A stretch of 64,000 nt of DNA. It comes from Oscillospiraceae bacterium (GTDB lineage Bacteria; Bacillota; Clostridia; Oscillospirales; Ruminococcaceae). A program made the translations under genes and the position numbers. The notes under the pieces were generated by a model. The model was not told the DNA's origin. It searched no databases and saw nothing but the letters and a program-made list of their open reading frames with translations. Positions within the stretch are counted from its first letter, which is position 1. Each line of letters starts with the position of its first letter. Where the stretch lies: the NCBI GenBank assembly GCA_017435565.1, contig JAFSEU010000022.1, forward strand, positions 1 through 64,000, written 5' to 3'. Shown here one piece after another: positions 23,719 to 33,110 of this stretch.

Positions 23719-24507
23719 ATGAATGCACATATTTTACAAATGATAAGCGGGCTTATCGTAGTAATGCTGATTACGCCGTTCCACGAATTTGCCCACGCCT
23801 TTGCGGCAAACAAGCTTGGCGACAGAACTGCCGAGGAGCAGGGTCGCCTCACCATAAATCCGTTGGCGCACATTGACCCCGTCGGTGCCATATGCATTAT
23901 TCTGTGCGGATTCGGCTGGGCAAAGCCCGTGCCTGTAAACCCTTTTCGCTTCAAGCCGATGCGAACCGAATATGTAACCACAAAAAGCGGAAAACAGAAA
24001 CTGAAAAAAACAGGCATCAGTATGCGTGCCGGCATGGCAGTTACGGCTGCGGCAGGCCCTGTGGCAAATATCATTGCGGCATTTATAACAATTGTTATTC
24101 TGCGCATAGCTCATATATTTCTGATGACCGATTCGGGCTTATCGTTCTTCTGGCTTGTTGACAATGGTATGATGCCGTCCGAAGCGCAGCTGCAAACATA
24201 TTTTTATATTATGTATGTTCTGTATTTTATTGCAATTATCAACATCAATCTTGCGATTTTTAATCTCATACCTATCCCCCCGCTTGACGGCTCAAAAATT
24301 CTTGGTTTTATTCTTGGCAGAAAATTTGAAGGCTGGCTTTACAAAAACGAACAGAAGCTTTCTCTTGGATTGATGATTGTTCTTGTGGCAAGCAACTTTT
24401 TGCCGCAAATCGGAGATATTGTTTTTGCACCTCTTTCGTGGATCTCAGGCAGCATCTTCAACCTTTTGATGCTTGCGACAAACTGGATTCCCTCTTTAAT
24501 CGGTTAA
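23719..24507 (+). CDS. Site-2 protease family (M50) membrane metallopeptidase
   Basis: 262 residues with about five to six membrane segments. The zinc-binding HEFAH motif is at about residue 23-27 inside the first membrane helix, and NLIPIPPLDGSKI near residue 190 supplies the third ligand Asp. GFGWAKPVPVNPF is also typical. Such short M50 proteins (YwhC/YdgF-like) cut substrates within the membrane; targets are unknown in most cases. In Clostridia this gene very often stands just before scpA-scpB, as here, with 4 bases between stop and start. Confidence 0.9.
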   Translation: MNAHILQMISGLIVVMLITPFHEFAHAFAANKLGDRTAEEQGRLTINPLAHIDPVGAICIILCGFGWAKPVPVNPFRFKPMRTEYVTTKSGKQKLKKTGISMRAGMAVTAAAGPVANIIAAFITIVILRIAHIFLMTDSGLSFFWLVDNGMMPSEAQLQTYFYIMYVLYFIAIININLAIFNLIPIPPLDGSKILGFILGRKFEGWLYKNEQKLSLGLMIVLVASNFLPQIGDIVFAPLSWISGSIFNLLMLATNWIPSLIG

Positions 24508-24511
24508 AAAT

Positions 24512-25234
24512 ATGAACGATATTACATTTAAAATAAACGACTTTGAAGGTCCGCTTGATGTTCTTTTGCAGCTGATTTCAAAGCACAAACAGAATATCTG
24601 CGATATAGAAATCGTTTCTCTGGTTGACCAGTATCTTGAGTTTATGGACTCACTGGCAACAAGCGATTTTGAATTGCAGAGCGAATTCTTAGAAATGGCG
24701 GCAAGGCTTGTGTACATCAAGGTTCTGTCGCTTTTGCCCGAAAACAACGAGGCAGAGGAACTAAAGAAAGAGCTTGAAGGCAGGCTTGTCGATTATGACA
24801 GGGCAAAGACTGCAGCCCTTCACCTTTCAAGAAAATTCTGCGGATATGACATTTTTGTCAGAGAGCCTGTAAAAGTTCCGGTGGACAACACATACTGCCT
24901 GAAGCACGATGCGGAGATTCTTTATGATGCAATGGTGCTTCTTTCAAGCAGGCCTGCCCCCAAAAAAAGTGTTTCTGCGGACAATTTTTCAAAAATCGTC
25001 AAGCACAGAACCTATTCGGTGCAGATAAAAATTGTATCGCTGCTTCGCAGACTTTATACCGACAAAAGAGCTATGCTTGATGAATTTTTTGAAGGTCAGA
25101 CCCGTTCGGAAAGAGTTGCGGCGTTTCTTGCCGTTTTAGAGCTTACAAGGGCGGGAAGAATCTTAATCAGCGAGGACAACACAGAAGTTTATTTCAACAC
25201 ACAGGGCAAAATCCCGCGCCACGCCGCTGTATAA
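24512..25234 (+). CDS. scpA: Segregation and condensation protein A
   Basis: 240 residues: N-terminal FEGPLDVLLQLISKHKQNICDIEI is the strongly conserved ScpA start, followed by FLEMAARLVYIKVLSLLP and a C-terminal winged helix ending AVLELTRAGRI. ScpA is the kleisin that bridges the Smc heads and binds ScpB, forming the bacterial condensin. Its ATG follows the protease stop by four bases without a strong ribosome site, implying translational coupling. Confidence 0.97.
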   Translation: MNDITFKINDFEGPLDVLLQLISKHKQNICDIEIVSLVDQYLEFMDSLATSDFELQSEFLEMAARLVYIKVLSLLPENNEAEELKKELEGRLVDYDRAKTAALHLSRKFCGYDIFVREPVKVPVDNTYCLKHDAEILYDAMVLLSSRPAPKKSVSADNFSKIVKHRTYSVQIKIVSLLRRLYTDKRAMLDEFFEGQTRSERVAAFLAVLELTRAGRILISEDNTEVYFNTQGKIPRHAAV

Positions 25235-25246
25235 AGGAGATACATA

Positions 25247-25831
25247 ATGGAAATCAAAGAAAAAACAGCCGTTATTGAAGCCATTCTCTTTGCCTGCGGC
25301 GAGCCCATGGAGCTTTCGCGCATATCAAGCGCAAGCGGCATTGACTGCGAAACTGTTGAAAAACTGATTACTCTGCTCAACGACCGATATGACGAGGAGT
25401 GCAGCGCACTGCGCATTGTCAGGCTCGATGATGCTTTTCAAATGTGCACGCGCGAAAAATTCGCACCACAGATAAGATGCGCACTCGAAACCAAGAGAAA
25501 TACACCACTTTCAAACGCCGCACTTGAGGTTCTGGCGATTGTTGCATATAACCAACCCGTAACAAAGGGTTTTGTCGAAAACGTCAGAGGCATTGACAGC
25601 TCAAGCGTAGTAAATTCACTCGTTGAAAAGGATTTGCTCTGCGAAGCCGGAAGACTTAATGTTCCCGGCAAGCCCGTAGCGTACAAAACAACGCTGAACT
25701 TTCTGCGTTGCTTCAACCTTAAATCACTTGACGAGCTTCCCGATTTGCCCTCAAAAGACGGTCAGGTGAGCTTTTACGACCTGCAAAACAGCGAAGCCGA
25801 AAAACAGACCGATTCGCAAAGCATTGAGTAA
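25247..25831 (+). CDS. scpB: Segregation and condensation protein B
   Basis: 194 residues with two winged-helix units: the first begins AVIEAILFACGEPMELSRI, the second includes LSNAALEVLAIVAYNQPVTKGFVENVRGIDSSSVV and LLCEAGRLNVPGKPVAYKTT. ScpB dimers bind the ScpA middle region in the Smc-ScpAB condensin. AAAGGAG precedes the start. The last ~25 residues are variable and polar, as usual. Confidence 0.97.
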   Translation: MEIKEKTAVIEAILFACGEPMELSRISSASGIDCETVEKLITLLNDRYDEECSALRIVRLDDAFQMCTREKFAPQIRCALETKRNTPLSNAALEVLAIVAYNQPVTKGFVENVRGIDSSSVVNSLVEKDLLCEAGRLNVPGKPVAYKTTLNFLRCFNLKSLDELPDLPSKDGQVSFYDLQNSEAEKQTDSQSIE

Positions 25832-25866
25832 ATAATTGCTATTATCCGAGAAAGGAGAGTGTCCGT

Positions 25867-26667
25867 ATGACAGCGCTGTATATCATCGCGGCAATCATTT
25901 TTTTGATATGGCTGCTTCTGTTTCAATTTGTCACGGTTGACTTTTCTTTCCTTGGGGGAAATCTTAAAGTAAAAGTCAAATACCTTTTTTTCACGGTTTT
26001 TGACCTTAATAAATATCTTGATGAAAAAGAAAACGATTCGCAGGCAATGCCTGAGGAATCAGCTGAAGACAGCGCTAAATCAAACAGCGTTTCAAAAAAC
26101 ACGCAAGATAAAAAGGCTGCGCACAAATACAGCGAAGATAAAAGCAAAGACAAAAAAAGCAAAGAAAAAAAATCAAAGGACAAGCCCGAAAAGCCAAAGA
26201 ATACCAGAAAGAAAACTATTGAAGACCGACTTTTCGAGCTCGGCGACAAGATTGACTTTATAAAAGGTCTGTATGATATCGGCATACGTCCCGTTTTCAA
26301 AATATTGAAAGGTATTCATTTAACAAAGCTTTTCATTGATTTTGACATCGCCGACGAGGACGCATACGACTGCGCAATAAAATTCGGAAATATGAATGCT
26401 CTTGTTTTCAATGCACTGGGGTCACTCGCCTGTCTCTTTACAGTAAAAAAGAAAAGCATTGATATTCATTGCGTGTATGACACAAAGCCTGCAAAATATG
26501 ACGCATCGTTTTACTTAAGGCTTCGTCCGACAACGGTTTTGTCAGCCGGAATAAGCTTTGGCATAAAATATCTGATATATTTTATCATCAAGCCTAATTT
26601 GCAAAGGCTTAAAAACAACAAGAAAAAGAAAAACAAAAACAACCGCGCCGCCGCAAAAACGGCTTAA
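25867..26667 (+). CDS. DUF2953-like membrane-anchored protein
   Basis: 266 residues. An N-terminal membrane helix (about 3-21) is followed by a strand FSFLGGNLKVKVKYLFFTVF, a very Lys/Ser/Glu-rich linker (about 55-115) and a C-terminal domain with GIHLTKLFIDFDIADEDAYDCAIKFG and LRLRPTTVLSAGISFG. These match the general pattern of DUF2953 proteins, which in Clostridia lie between scpB and the gerW/ytfJ gene, as here. Function is unknown; a link to sporulation is suggested only by context. The C-terminus is a run of Lys and Asn. Confidence 0.75.
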   Translation: MTALYIIAAIIFLIWLLLFQFVTVDFSFLGGNLKVKVKYLFFTVFDLNKYLDEKENDSQAMPEESAEDSAKSNSVSKNTQDKKAAHKYSEDKSKDKKSKEKKSKDKPEKPKNTRKKTIEDRLFELGDKIDFIKGLYDIGIRPVFKILKGIHLTKLFIDFDIADEDAYDCAIKFGNMNALVFNALGSLACLFTVKKKSIDIHCVYDTKPAKYDASFYLRLRPTTVLSAGISFGIKYLIYFIIKPNLQRLKNNKKKKNKNNRAAAKTA

Positions 26668-26692
26668 AATCGGCGCAGAAACGGAGCAGAAA

Positions 26693-27091
26693 ATGAGTAA
26701 TCCACATCCTATTCAGAGTGTCCTTGAAACAGCATTGGCAAAAATCCGTGACGTAATTGATTCTGAGACCATCATCGGCGACCCTATAACTCTCGCTGAA
26801 GGCGCAGTTGTAATTCCCGTTTCAAAGGTTTCCTTCGGGTTTGCTTCGGGCGGCAGCGACCTGCCTACAAAGACCACGAAAGAGCTTTTCGGCGGCGGTG
26901 CAGGTGCAGGCGTTTCTATTAAGCCTGTCGCATTCATCACCTTCTGCAACGGTGAAATTAAGCTTATGCGAATTGACGAAAACGAACCTGCTGCATCGGC
27001 TCTGCTCGGAAAACTGCCCGAAACAATCGAAAAACTGCAGGCCACTTTGGGCAAAAAGAAAAAAGGCGCGGAAGAGACCTCTGCCGAATAA
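26693..27091 (+). CDS. ytfJ: GerW/YtfJ family spore protein
   Basis: 132 residues. The family pattern is clear: an N-terminal helix ending IIGDPI, then GAVVIPVSKVSFGFASGG, a Gly-rich GGGAGAGVSIKP segment, VAFITFCNGEIKLMRI and a C-terminal helical tail. GerW (YtfJ) is needed for spore germination in Bacillus, and the gene is common in spore-forming Clostridia and also kept in some that no longer sporulate. It follows the DUF2953 gene by 25 bases in the same operon. Confidence 0.93.
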   Translation: MSNPHPIQSVLETALAKIRDVIDSETIIGDPITLAEGAVVIPVSKVSFGFASGGSDLPTKTTKELFGGGAGAGVSIKPVAFITFCNGEIKLMRIDENEPAASALLGKLPETIEKLQATLGKKKKGAEETSAE

Positions 27092-27163
27092 CATCAATAG
27101 CATTTTTTCAATGCTCTCCCCATAAGATTTAATGCAGTGATTTTATTTTAAGGGGTTTGCATT

Positions 27164-28243
27164 ATGAAAAATTTTTCAGTCTTGTTATGTATTCTGCTAT
27201 TTGCGCTGTTTGTCTTTTCGGATTTGCCGACATCGGCAACAAACACGCCTTCAATTGATGTTTCGGCAAAAAGCGCAATATTGATAGAAGCGCAGACCGG
27301 CCGTGTTATCTGGGAAAAGTTGTCCGACACAAAGCTGCCGATGGCGAGCACAACAAAAATTATGACAACTCTTCTGACGCTTGAAAGCGGTAACCTTGAG
27401 GAAGAGTTTGTTGTTGATTCTGACGCTATTACGGTTGAAGGCTCGTCAATGGGTCTTTGCTACGGCGATGTTGTGACCAAGTATGCACTCTGCTGCGGTA
27501 TGCTTCTGCCCAGCGGAAACGATGCGGCAAATGCAGCTGCGGTAAAAATCGCAGGAGATATGGAGAGCTTTGCCGATATGATGAACGCAAGAGCAGCCCG
27601 AATCGGCATGGAGAACACTTCATTTGTAACGCCTTCGGGTCTTCACAACGAAAACCACTATTCCACGGCATATGATATGGCGCTTCTTGCAAGAGAGGCG
27701 ATGCGCAACTCCGATTTCAGAGAAATCTGCTCGAAAAAGAGTATGTCGCTTAATTACGGAAATCCGCCGTATGCACGCACACTTTACAACACAAACAAGC
27801 TGCTTGAAAAATATGAATACTGCATTGGTATGAAAACAGGCTTTACGGACGAAGCGGGCAGATGCCTTGTATCAGCGGCGGAAAAGGACGGAGTCGAACT
27901 TATCTGCGTAACCCTTAATGCTCCGGATGACTGGAACGACCACATCAGGCTGTATGAATACGGCTTTTCTCAACTGTCGTCAGTCGAAATACCCGAAAGC
28001 GCTGTATTTATCGATGTTGTCGGTGGCACGCAGGATGTGTGCCCTGTGCACCTTTCGCAAAAGCTAAGCGTCGGCGCTCTCAGAGGCGATGTCAGCGACA
28101 TTGTATGTACCGTCAGAACGGCGCCGTTTGTCTATGCGCCGGTAAATGTCAACGATATACTGGGATATGCCGAATACAGCTATGACGGAAAAGTAATCGC
28201 AACTATTCCGCTTGTAGCATCTCAAGGCATATCATTAAAATAA
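27164..28243 (+). CDS. D-alanyl-D-alanine carboxypeptidase (penicillin-binding, DacF/DacB type)
   Basis: 359 residues with an N-terminal signal peptide (about 1-26). The three serine penicillin-recognising motifs are complete: S62-T-T-K65, S117-G-N119 and K224-T-G226. A C-terminal beta-rich domain (about 270-350) follows. It trims the terminal D-alanine from peptidoglycan stem peptides at the outer membrane face of the cell. The setting between gerW and rluB resembles the sporulation-linked dacF/dacB neighbourhoods, so a role in spore cortex is possible. No C-terminal membrane anchor is obvious. Confidence 0.93.
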   Translation: MKNFSVLLCILLFALFVFSDLPTSATNTPSIDVSAKSAILIEAQTGRVIWEKLSDTKLPMASTTKIMTTLLTLESGNLEEEFVVDSDAITVEGSSMGLCYGDVVTKYALCCGMLLPSGNDAANAAAVKIAGDMESFADMMNARAARIGMENTSFVTPSGLHNENHYSTAYDMALLAREAMRNSDFREICSKKSMSLNYGNPPYARTLYNTNKLLEKYEYCIGMKTGFTDEAGRCLVSAAEKDGVELICVTLNAPDDWNDHIRLYEYGFSQLSSVEIPESAVFIDVVGGTQDVCPVHLSQKLSVGALRGDVSDIVCTVRTAPFVYAPVNVNDILGYAEYSYDGKVIATIPLVASQGISLK

Positions 28244-28265
28244 AGCAATTTAAGGAAAATACAAA

Positions 28266-28997
28266 ATGGAAAAAATCAGAGTTCAAAAAATTATGTCCGA
28301 TGCGGGATTTTGCGGAAGACGAAAAGCCGAAGCACTTATCTCACAAGGCAGAGTCACTGTCAACGGAAGAAAAATCAAGCTCGGTGACAAAGCCTTTTAC
28401 GGCAAGGATTTGATTGCCGTTGACGGTGAAAAACTGGATATTCCCAGAAAAAAAGATTATGTATATATCATGCTCAACAAACCCAGAGGCTATGTCACGA
28501 CTTTGAGCGACGAGCTTGACAGAAAATGCGTGACAGACCTTCTCGAAGGGCTGAATACAAGAGTATATCCCATCGGAAGGCTTGACAAGAATTCCGAAGG
28601 TCTTTTGCTTTTTACAAACGACGGAAATTTTGCAAACGCTGTTATGCATCCTTCTCGTGAGATATCAAAAACATACCGCGTTACGGTCAGACCCGACATT
28701 ACCGAGGAGCAGGTGCTTGAACTTTCAACGGGTGTTGTCATTGACGGCAGAAAAACACTTCCTGCAAATGTTACGGTAGTGACCAAGGAGGAAAACCGCG
28801 TCGTATTGCTTATGACCATTAAAGAGGGCAGAAACCGCCAGATAAGAAAAATGTGCGAAGCTTTAGGACTTGAAGTTGCAAGGCTCCGCAGAGTCAGTGA
28901 AGGACCCTTGAAGCTTGGTATGCTCAAGCCGGGTCAATGGCGCGAGCTTACGCCCGACGAACTGAGAGCAATGCGAACCGCTATCGGAAAGGTTTAA
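28266..28997 (+). CDS. rluB: 23S rRNA pseudouridine synthase, RluB family
   Basis: 243 residues. An S4 domain occupies 1-60 (RVQKIMSDAGFCGRRKAEALISQGRVTVNG). The catalytic core has GRLDKNSEGLLL with the nucleophilic Asp107, and the C-terminal EGRNRQIRKMCEALG motif. It isomerises a uridine of 23S rRNA to pseudouridine. RluB lies after the dac gene as in many Clostridia. Confidence 0.93.
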   Translation: MEKIRVQKIMSDAGFCGRRKAEALISQGRVTVNGRKIKLGDKAFYGKDLIAVDGEKLDIPRKKDYVYIMLNKPRGYVTTLSDELDRKCVTDLLEGLNTRVYPIGRLDKNSEGLLLFTNDGNFANAVMHPSREISKTYRVTVRPDITEEQVLELSTGVVIDGRKTLPANVTVVTKEENRVVLLMTIKEGRNRQIRKMCEALGLEVARLRRVSEGPLKLGMLKPGQWRELTPDELRAMRTAIGKV

Positions 28998-29001
28998 AAA
29001 T

Positions 29002-29370
29002 ATGCTTGAGATGAAAAACTGCAGCGATATCTTGAAATACCAGTCCGCTATCCCTTGTGAATGCGTAGCGCCGCTTATCCTTGAATCGGTTGATAATGAC
29101 ACGGTTTCCGGATATATTATCTTTGAATGCTTCGGAAACGAGTCTGTAATATACGCAGTTGATTTCAATGGCGACATTGCCCTTTGCGACGGACTTGTCC
29201 GTGCGGCAATGTTCAAGGCGTATTTAAGCGGAATCAAAAACGCCAAGTTTTCGCTATGCGACAGCAAAGCTGCTGATGCCTGCCGAAAACTCGGATTTAT
29301 CAAGAATGACCAAAGCACAATAGATATAGACGCAGTTTTAAACGGCTGCAAGGGCTGCAAAGGAAGTTAA
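29002..29370 (+). CDS. Small protein of unknown function, possibly GNAT-like
   Basis: 122 residues, no signal or membrane helix. The order of elements loosely recalls an acetyltransferase core: [21 protein letters not shown] as two strands, then [36 protein letters not shown] as helix, strand and helix, with the KLGF ending common in GNATs. The acetyl-CoA pyrophosphate loop (Q/R-x-x-G-x-G/A) is not visible, so it may be a degenerate member. It starts 4 bases after rluB and precedes metA by 20 bases, so it is operon-linked. C-terminus has CKGCKG. Confidence 0.55.
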   Translation: MLEMKNCSDILKYQSAIPCECVAPLILESVDNDTVSGYIIFECFGNESVIYAVDFNGDIALCDGLVRAAMFKAYLSGIKNAKFSLCDSKAADACRKLGFIKNDQSTIDIDAVLNGCKGCKGS

Positions 29371-29390
29371 TTTACGGAGAGAAACAGAAA

Positions 29391-30308
29391 ATGCCTATCA
29401 GAATTCCTCATAGTCTTCCTGCTTACCACACTTTGAAGCAGGAAAAAATATTTGTTATTTCATCGGCCGTTGCCGAACATCAGGACATAAGACCGCTGGA
29501 GATTGTTATTCTCAACCTTATGCCAAAAAAAATTGAAACCGAAACCCAGCTTTTAAGGCTTTTGAGCAACACGCCGCTTCAGGTAAACGTCGAACTGCTT
29601 CACATGGCGTCGCACACTTCAAAAAACACCCCTATTACGCACTTAAGCGCATTTTACACAAGCTTCGACAAAATCAAGAATAAGAAGTACGACGGTATGA
29701 TTATCACAGGTGCTCCGATAGAGAAAATCGATTTTGAAACGGTCGATTACTGGGACGAGCTGTGCCAAATTATGGAGTGGTCAAAAACCCACGTTTACTC
29801 AACGGTTCACATCTGCTGGGGAGCACAGGCCGCGCTTTATTATCACTATGGTGTACCGAAATATCCGCTGGAAAAGAAAATGTTCGGCATTTTTGAGCAT
29901 TATGTTGAATGCGACGGCGACCCGCTGCTTCGCGGATTCGACGAAGTATTCATGGTTCCTCACTCACGTCACACAGAAATCAGGGCGCAGGACATAAGAA
30001 AAGTAAAGGATTTAAGAATTCTGACCATATCAAAGGATTCGGGCGTGCACATTGTAAGCAACAAGAATTCAAGACAGTATTTCATCACAGGGCATTCCGA
30101 ATATGACAGGTTTACCCTTGCAAACGAATATTTCAGGGATAAAGATAAAGGACTTCCGATAGAAGTCCCCAAAAATTATTTTCCCGATGATGACATCACA
30201 AAGCTACCTGTTTTCTCATGGCGCTGCCACGCAAATCTGATGTTCTCAAACTGGCTCAATTACTGCGTATATCAGAAAACCCCGTATGATTTGAACGAGA
30301 TTCACTGA
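29391..30308 (+). CDS. metAA: Homoserine O-acetyltransferase (MetA family, acetyl type)
   Basis: 305 residues, full length for the MetA family. The catalytic cysteine is Cys142 in HICWGAQA, and His235 and Glu237 in HSEYD complete the triad. Residue 111 in TGAPIE is Glu; work on this family showed that Glu111 favours acetyl-CoA while Gly111 favours succinyl-CoA, so this enzyme should make O-acetylhomoserine for methionine synthesis by direct sulfhydrylation. No SAM or T-box leader fits in the 20-base gap before it. Its 3' end overlaps the convergent deacetylase gene by 7 bases and no terminator lies between. Confidence 0.95.
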   Translation: MPIRIPHSLPAYHTLKQEKIFVISSAVAEHQDIRPLEIVILNLMPKKIETETQLLRLLSNTPLQVNVELLHMASHTSKNTPITHLSAFYTSFDKIKNKKYDGMIITGAPIEKIDFETVDYWDELCQIMEWSKTHVYSTVHICWGAQAALYYHYGVPKYPLEKKMFGIFEHYVECDGDPLLRGFDEVFMVPHSRHTEIRAQDIRKVKDLRILTISKDSGVHIVSNKNSRQYFITGHSEYDRFTLANEYFRDKDKGLPIEVPKNYFPDDDITKLPVFSWRCHANLMFSNWLNYCVYQKTPYDLNEIH

Positions 30309-31171
30309 AAAACCTTTTGCATAAATCGCTCGGTAGAAATCATTCCCGAACGGTTGTATCTCCCGAGAGAATACAGATCATCACTGTTTCCGATTCTTAT
30401 TGTGTTGCATTTTTCTTCGCAGCCAAGAGTCACAAGAAAGCCCAGCTCTTTCATCACAGGTATGCTCTCGGCACTGACTGCGCCGTAAGGATAAGCAAAG
30501 CAAATTGGCAACAGCCCCGTGTTTTCATATATTCGGTTCTGAAGCTTTGACACATCGGCATAAAGCATCTGCGAATACTGCGACTCGGTTTCATAATACA
30601 TCTTTTTTGCACCGAGCCTTTCACCGTTTTTATGCAAAGAATATGTATGGTTTCCTATTTCAATCTTTTGCGAATCAATCAGATTGTTAATATCACCCCA
30701 CGTAAGGTATGAATATGCCGAAACGTGGGGGTCTTTTTTTGCGTTTATATCCGTATACTCCCCCACCACCGAAACAACCGCGCTGTAATCATATTTCTCC
30801 AGCAAGGGCAATGCGTCGGAGAGATTATTGTAGCATCCGTCATCAAAAGTGAGCATAACCAATTTCGGCGCAAGCTCCTTCTGCCCTCTGACATAACTGA
30901 CCAGCTCGGAAGGCAGAACCGACTCGTAACCGTTTTCTCTGAGCCATTGCAAATCCTGTTCAAACGCTTGTGTCGAAACAATATACTCGCCTACTGACGC
31001 TTCATTACTGACACTATGATACATAATTATATTAAGCGATATATTGCCGCTGTCAGCGCCGCTTGTATCAAAACAGCCGCTTGTATTGACAAACAGCGCC
31101 AGAATTGCCACAACAACTGCATCTATTATGAGAAGATGAAAAAAGTGCTTTACATTACAACAGCGGTACAT
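30302..31171 (-). CDS. Membrane-anchored polysaccharide deacetylase (NodB/CE4 family)
   Basis: 289 residues. One N-terminal membrane helix or signal anchor (about 10-29) precedes a CE4 domain: IIMYHSVS, the catalytic [10 protein letters not shown] with two Asp of motif 1, IGNHTYSLH as motif 2 with the metal His, and [13 protein letters not shown] as motif 3. It probably removes acetyl groups from peptidoglycan or another cell-wall glycan on the outer face. AAGGGAT ribosome site. It is the last gene of the minus-strand run that begins with mtaB and purL. Confidence 0.88.
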   Translation of the reverse strand: MYRCCNVKHFFHLLIIDAVVVAILALFVNTSGCFDTSGADSGNISLNIIMYHSVSNEASVGEYIVSTQAFEQDLQWLRENGYESVLPSELVSYVRGQKELAPKLVMLTFDDGCYNNLSDALPLLEKYDYSAVVSVVGEYTDINAKKDPHVSAYSYLTWGDINNLIDSQKIEIGNHTYSLHKNGERLGAKKMYYETESQYSQMLYADVSKLQNRIYENTGLLPICFAYPYGAVSAESIPVMKELGFLVTLGCEEKCNTIRIGNSDDLYSLGRYNRSGMISTERFMQKVFQ

Positions 31172-31227
31172 ATAATCAATCCCTTCGTGACTAATTATAT
31201 GACCGCTGTGCTTGGCCGTATTCTGTT

Positions 31228-31914
31228 TTATTTATAATAATATTCCTGTACCAACTCAACCTTTTTTTCTATAAGCTGCGATATAAAATCACTTTCGGTT
31301 TCAATCGGATTTTCAAAGCTGCAGCCACAGAGAATTTCATCGGTTTTGTGTGCATCGGAGCCCGCCGTCATCGGAAGGTTATGCGCCATTGCAAATTCAA
31401 GAGCCTTTTCGTTGGTTCTCTCCGGAGTGTTTTTTCCGTTGAAAACTTCAACAGCGTCAACACACTTTGGGAATACCCTCATTTCCTTCACATACCATGC
31501 CTCACGGAATGGGTGAGCGTGAATTACAAATGCGCCGGCGCTTCTGAACAAATTAAGTGCTTCTTCAATATCAAGCCACATAATTTCGTTGTGTTCCTTA
31601 AGCCATTGCTTTGATATATTGTAGATTAAAAATTCATTTCCCTGATTGTTGAACTCAAGCCCGAAAAACACCTTCACGCCGATTTCGTCGCCCCGTGCTT
31701 TGGCGTTTTCATATCCCTTGCAGAACATATCAATCTGCTCGCACCATTCAAGGCTGCGGTCAATTGCCGTATTTCCGTTGAAAAAATGGTCTGTAACAAA
31801 AACCGCATCATAGCCTCTTTCTTTCAGAGCGTCAATCATATCACTTGCACAAACCTCGGAGCAAAGGCTTGCTTCGCTTGTATGCAGATGCGTTTCAACC
31901 TTATATCGTTTCAT
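31228..31914 (-). CDS. PHP-domain phosphoesterase
   Basis: 228 residues. The PHP metal motifs are visible: VETHLHTS near the start (motif 1), FVTDHF (motif 2), a Glu in FGLEFN, HAHPFRE and GSDAH near the end. PHP proteins use two or three metals to hydrolyse phosphoesters; members include histidinol phosphatase, tyrosine-phosphatase CpsB-type and nucleoside 3',5'-bisphosphate phosphatases. The sugar-gene context could suggest a CpsB-like role, but this is inference. 24 bases separate it from the GT4 gene. Confidence 0.85.
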   Translation of the reverse strand: MKRYKVETHLHTSEASLCSEVCASDMIDALKERGYDAVFVTDHFFNGNTAIDRSLEWCEQIDMFCKGYENAKARGDEIGVKVFFGLEFNNQGNEFLIYNISKQWLKEHNEIMWLDIEEALNLFRSAGAFVIHAHPFREAWYVKEMRVFPKCVDAVEVFNGKNTPERTNEKALEFAMAHNLPMTAGSDAHKTDEILCGCSFENPIETESDFISQLIEKKVELVQEYYYK

Positions 31915-31938
31915 AATAAATGCTTTCCTCCGAAGGGC

Positions 31939-33075
31939 TCAAAGACCAAGCTCTTCAAATATTTCTTCAAATCTTTCGTTATATATCTTTTCCGAAAACA
32001 TCTCTTCAAACGCACGCCTTGTTGAATAGCGCATTGTAAGAAGCTTTTTTTCGTCGCACGCCATAATCTTCCTTGCCGCTTTTTCATAATCGGAATTTAT
32101 GTTGAAGCCCGCACCGTATTTATCGATAATCCACGCAGTATCGGACGAGAGGTTGTTGATTATCGGCAATCCCGCTTCAAAATAATCGACCGATTTCATC
32201 GTCAGACCTATGCATACACTGTCTTTAAGAATATTCAGCGCAAAAGCGCATTTATCCATAATTTCGTGCTTTTTCGCCTCATCATAGACAATTCCGTAAT
32301 ACTCAATACGAATACTTTCACTTTCTGCAAGGTCAGTAAGCCTCTGAGTGTTCTCACCGCCGCCTATAATATGCAGAATAAGCGGACGGTATTTAGCCAT
32401 TTCGGTCAGAAGAGCTATAATCGCGTCAATATCGATGATATTGTTTATCGACCCCAGATAGCATATATTCAGAGGTGATGTATCAATATGAGTTACTGCA
32501 CGTCTGCCGTAATCAGTCTTGCAAAGGTGCAGAATTTTTGACTTTTTGTCCGAAAGCTGTGCTTCTAAAACCCTTCTGTAAAGACCGCATTCCGTGATGA
32601 TATAATCCGCATATTCAAGCGATGCGTCACGGACATTGCGCCACAGATAAAAGCCTGCACGCAGTGCAATGTTGTTTTTCAGCGAAGGAAAGGTCTCGGG
32701 CCACAAATCGAACAGATCCATTAAAACGATTGTGTCCCTATGCTTTTTTTTATACTTTGCAACAACCTTTGACTGAGAATTCGGTGGGACAAGTGTATAA
32801 ATCAAATCAGGCTTGATTTCTTCAAGCACACGATAGCATTCCTTTGCCGAATCATGATGTGAATAAAGCCTTTTAACGGAAATGTTTTTATAATAGGGCT
32901 TGCCCCTTACCTGAACGACGTTGTCACGCTCAATTTTATACTTTGCTTTCTCGTAATGGTCAAAGTCAGATGCGATGTAAGTGACCTCGTATCCCTTGCC
33001 GGCAAGAAATTTCTCGGCAAATAACACCCTATTATCATAATGATTAAATATGCTGATGCATACTGCCTTTTTCAT
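31939..33075 (-). CDS. GT4-family glycosyltransferase
   Basis: 378 residues with two Rossmann-like halves (GT-B fold). The N-terminal half has HYDNRVLFAEKFLAGKGYEVTYIA and LIYTLVPPNSQ; the C-terminal half has ICYLGSINNIIDIDAIIAL, LHIIGGGENTQRL, RIEYYGIVYDEAKKHEIMDKCAFALNIL and LTMKSVDYFEAGLPIINN. The sequence resembles WbuB-like GTs. It would transfer a sugar from a nucleotide donor to a lipid-linked or surface glycan at the inner membrane face. The neighbouring epimerase fits surface-polysaccharide synthesis; donor and acceptor are unknown. Confidence 0.85.
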   Translation of the reverse strand: MKKAVCISIFNHYDNRVLFAEKFLAGKGYEVTYIASDFDHYEKAKYKIERDNVVQVRGKPYYKNISVKRLYSHHDSAKECYRVLEEIKPDLIYTLVPPNSQSKVVAKYKKKHRDTIVLMDLFDLWPETFPSLKNNIALRAGFYLWRNVRDASLEYADYIITECGLYRRVLEAQLSDKKSKILHLCKTDYGRRAVTHIDTSPLNICYLGSINNIIDIDAIIALLTEMAKYRPLILHIIGGGENTQRLTDLAESESIRIEYYGIVYDEAKKHEIMDKCAFALNILKDSVCIGLTMKSVDYFEAGLPIINNLSSDTAWIIDKYGAGFNINSDYEKAARKIMACDEKKLLTMRYSTRRAFEEMFSEKIYNERFEEIFEELGL

Positions 33076-33110
33076 AAAAATCTCCTGCCGAAACTCTTTT
33101 TTAAGATATT

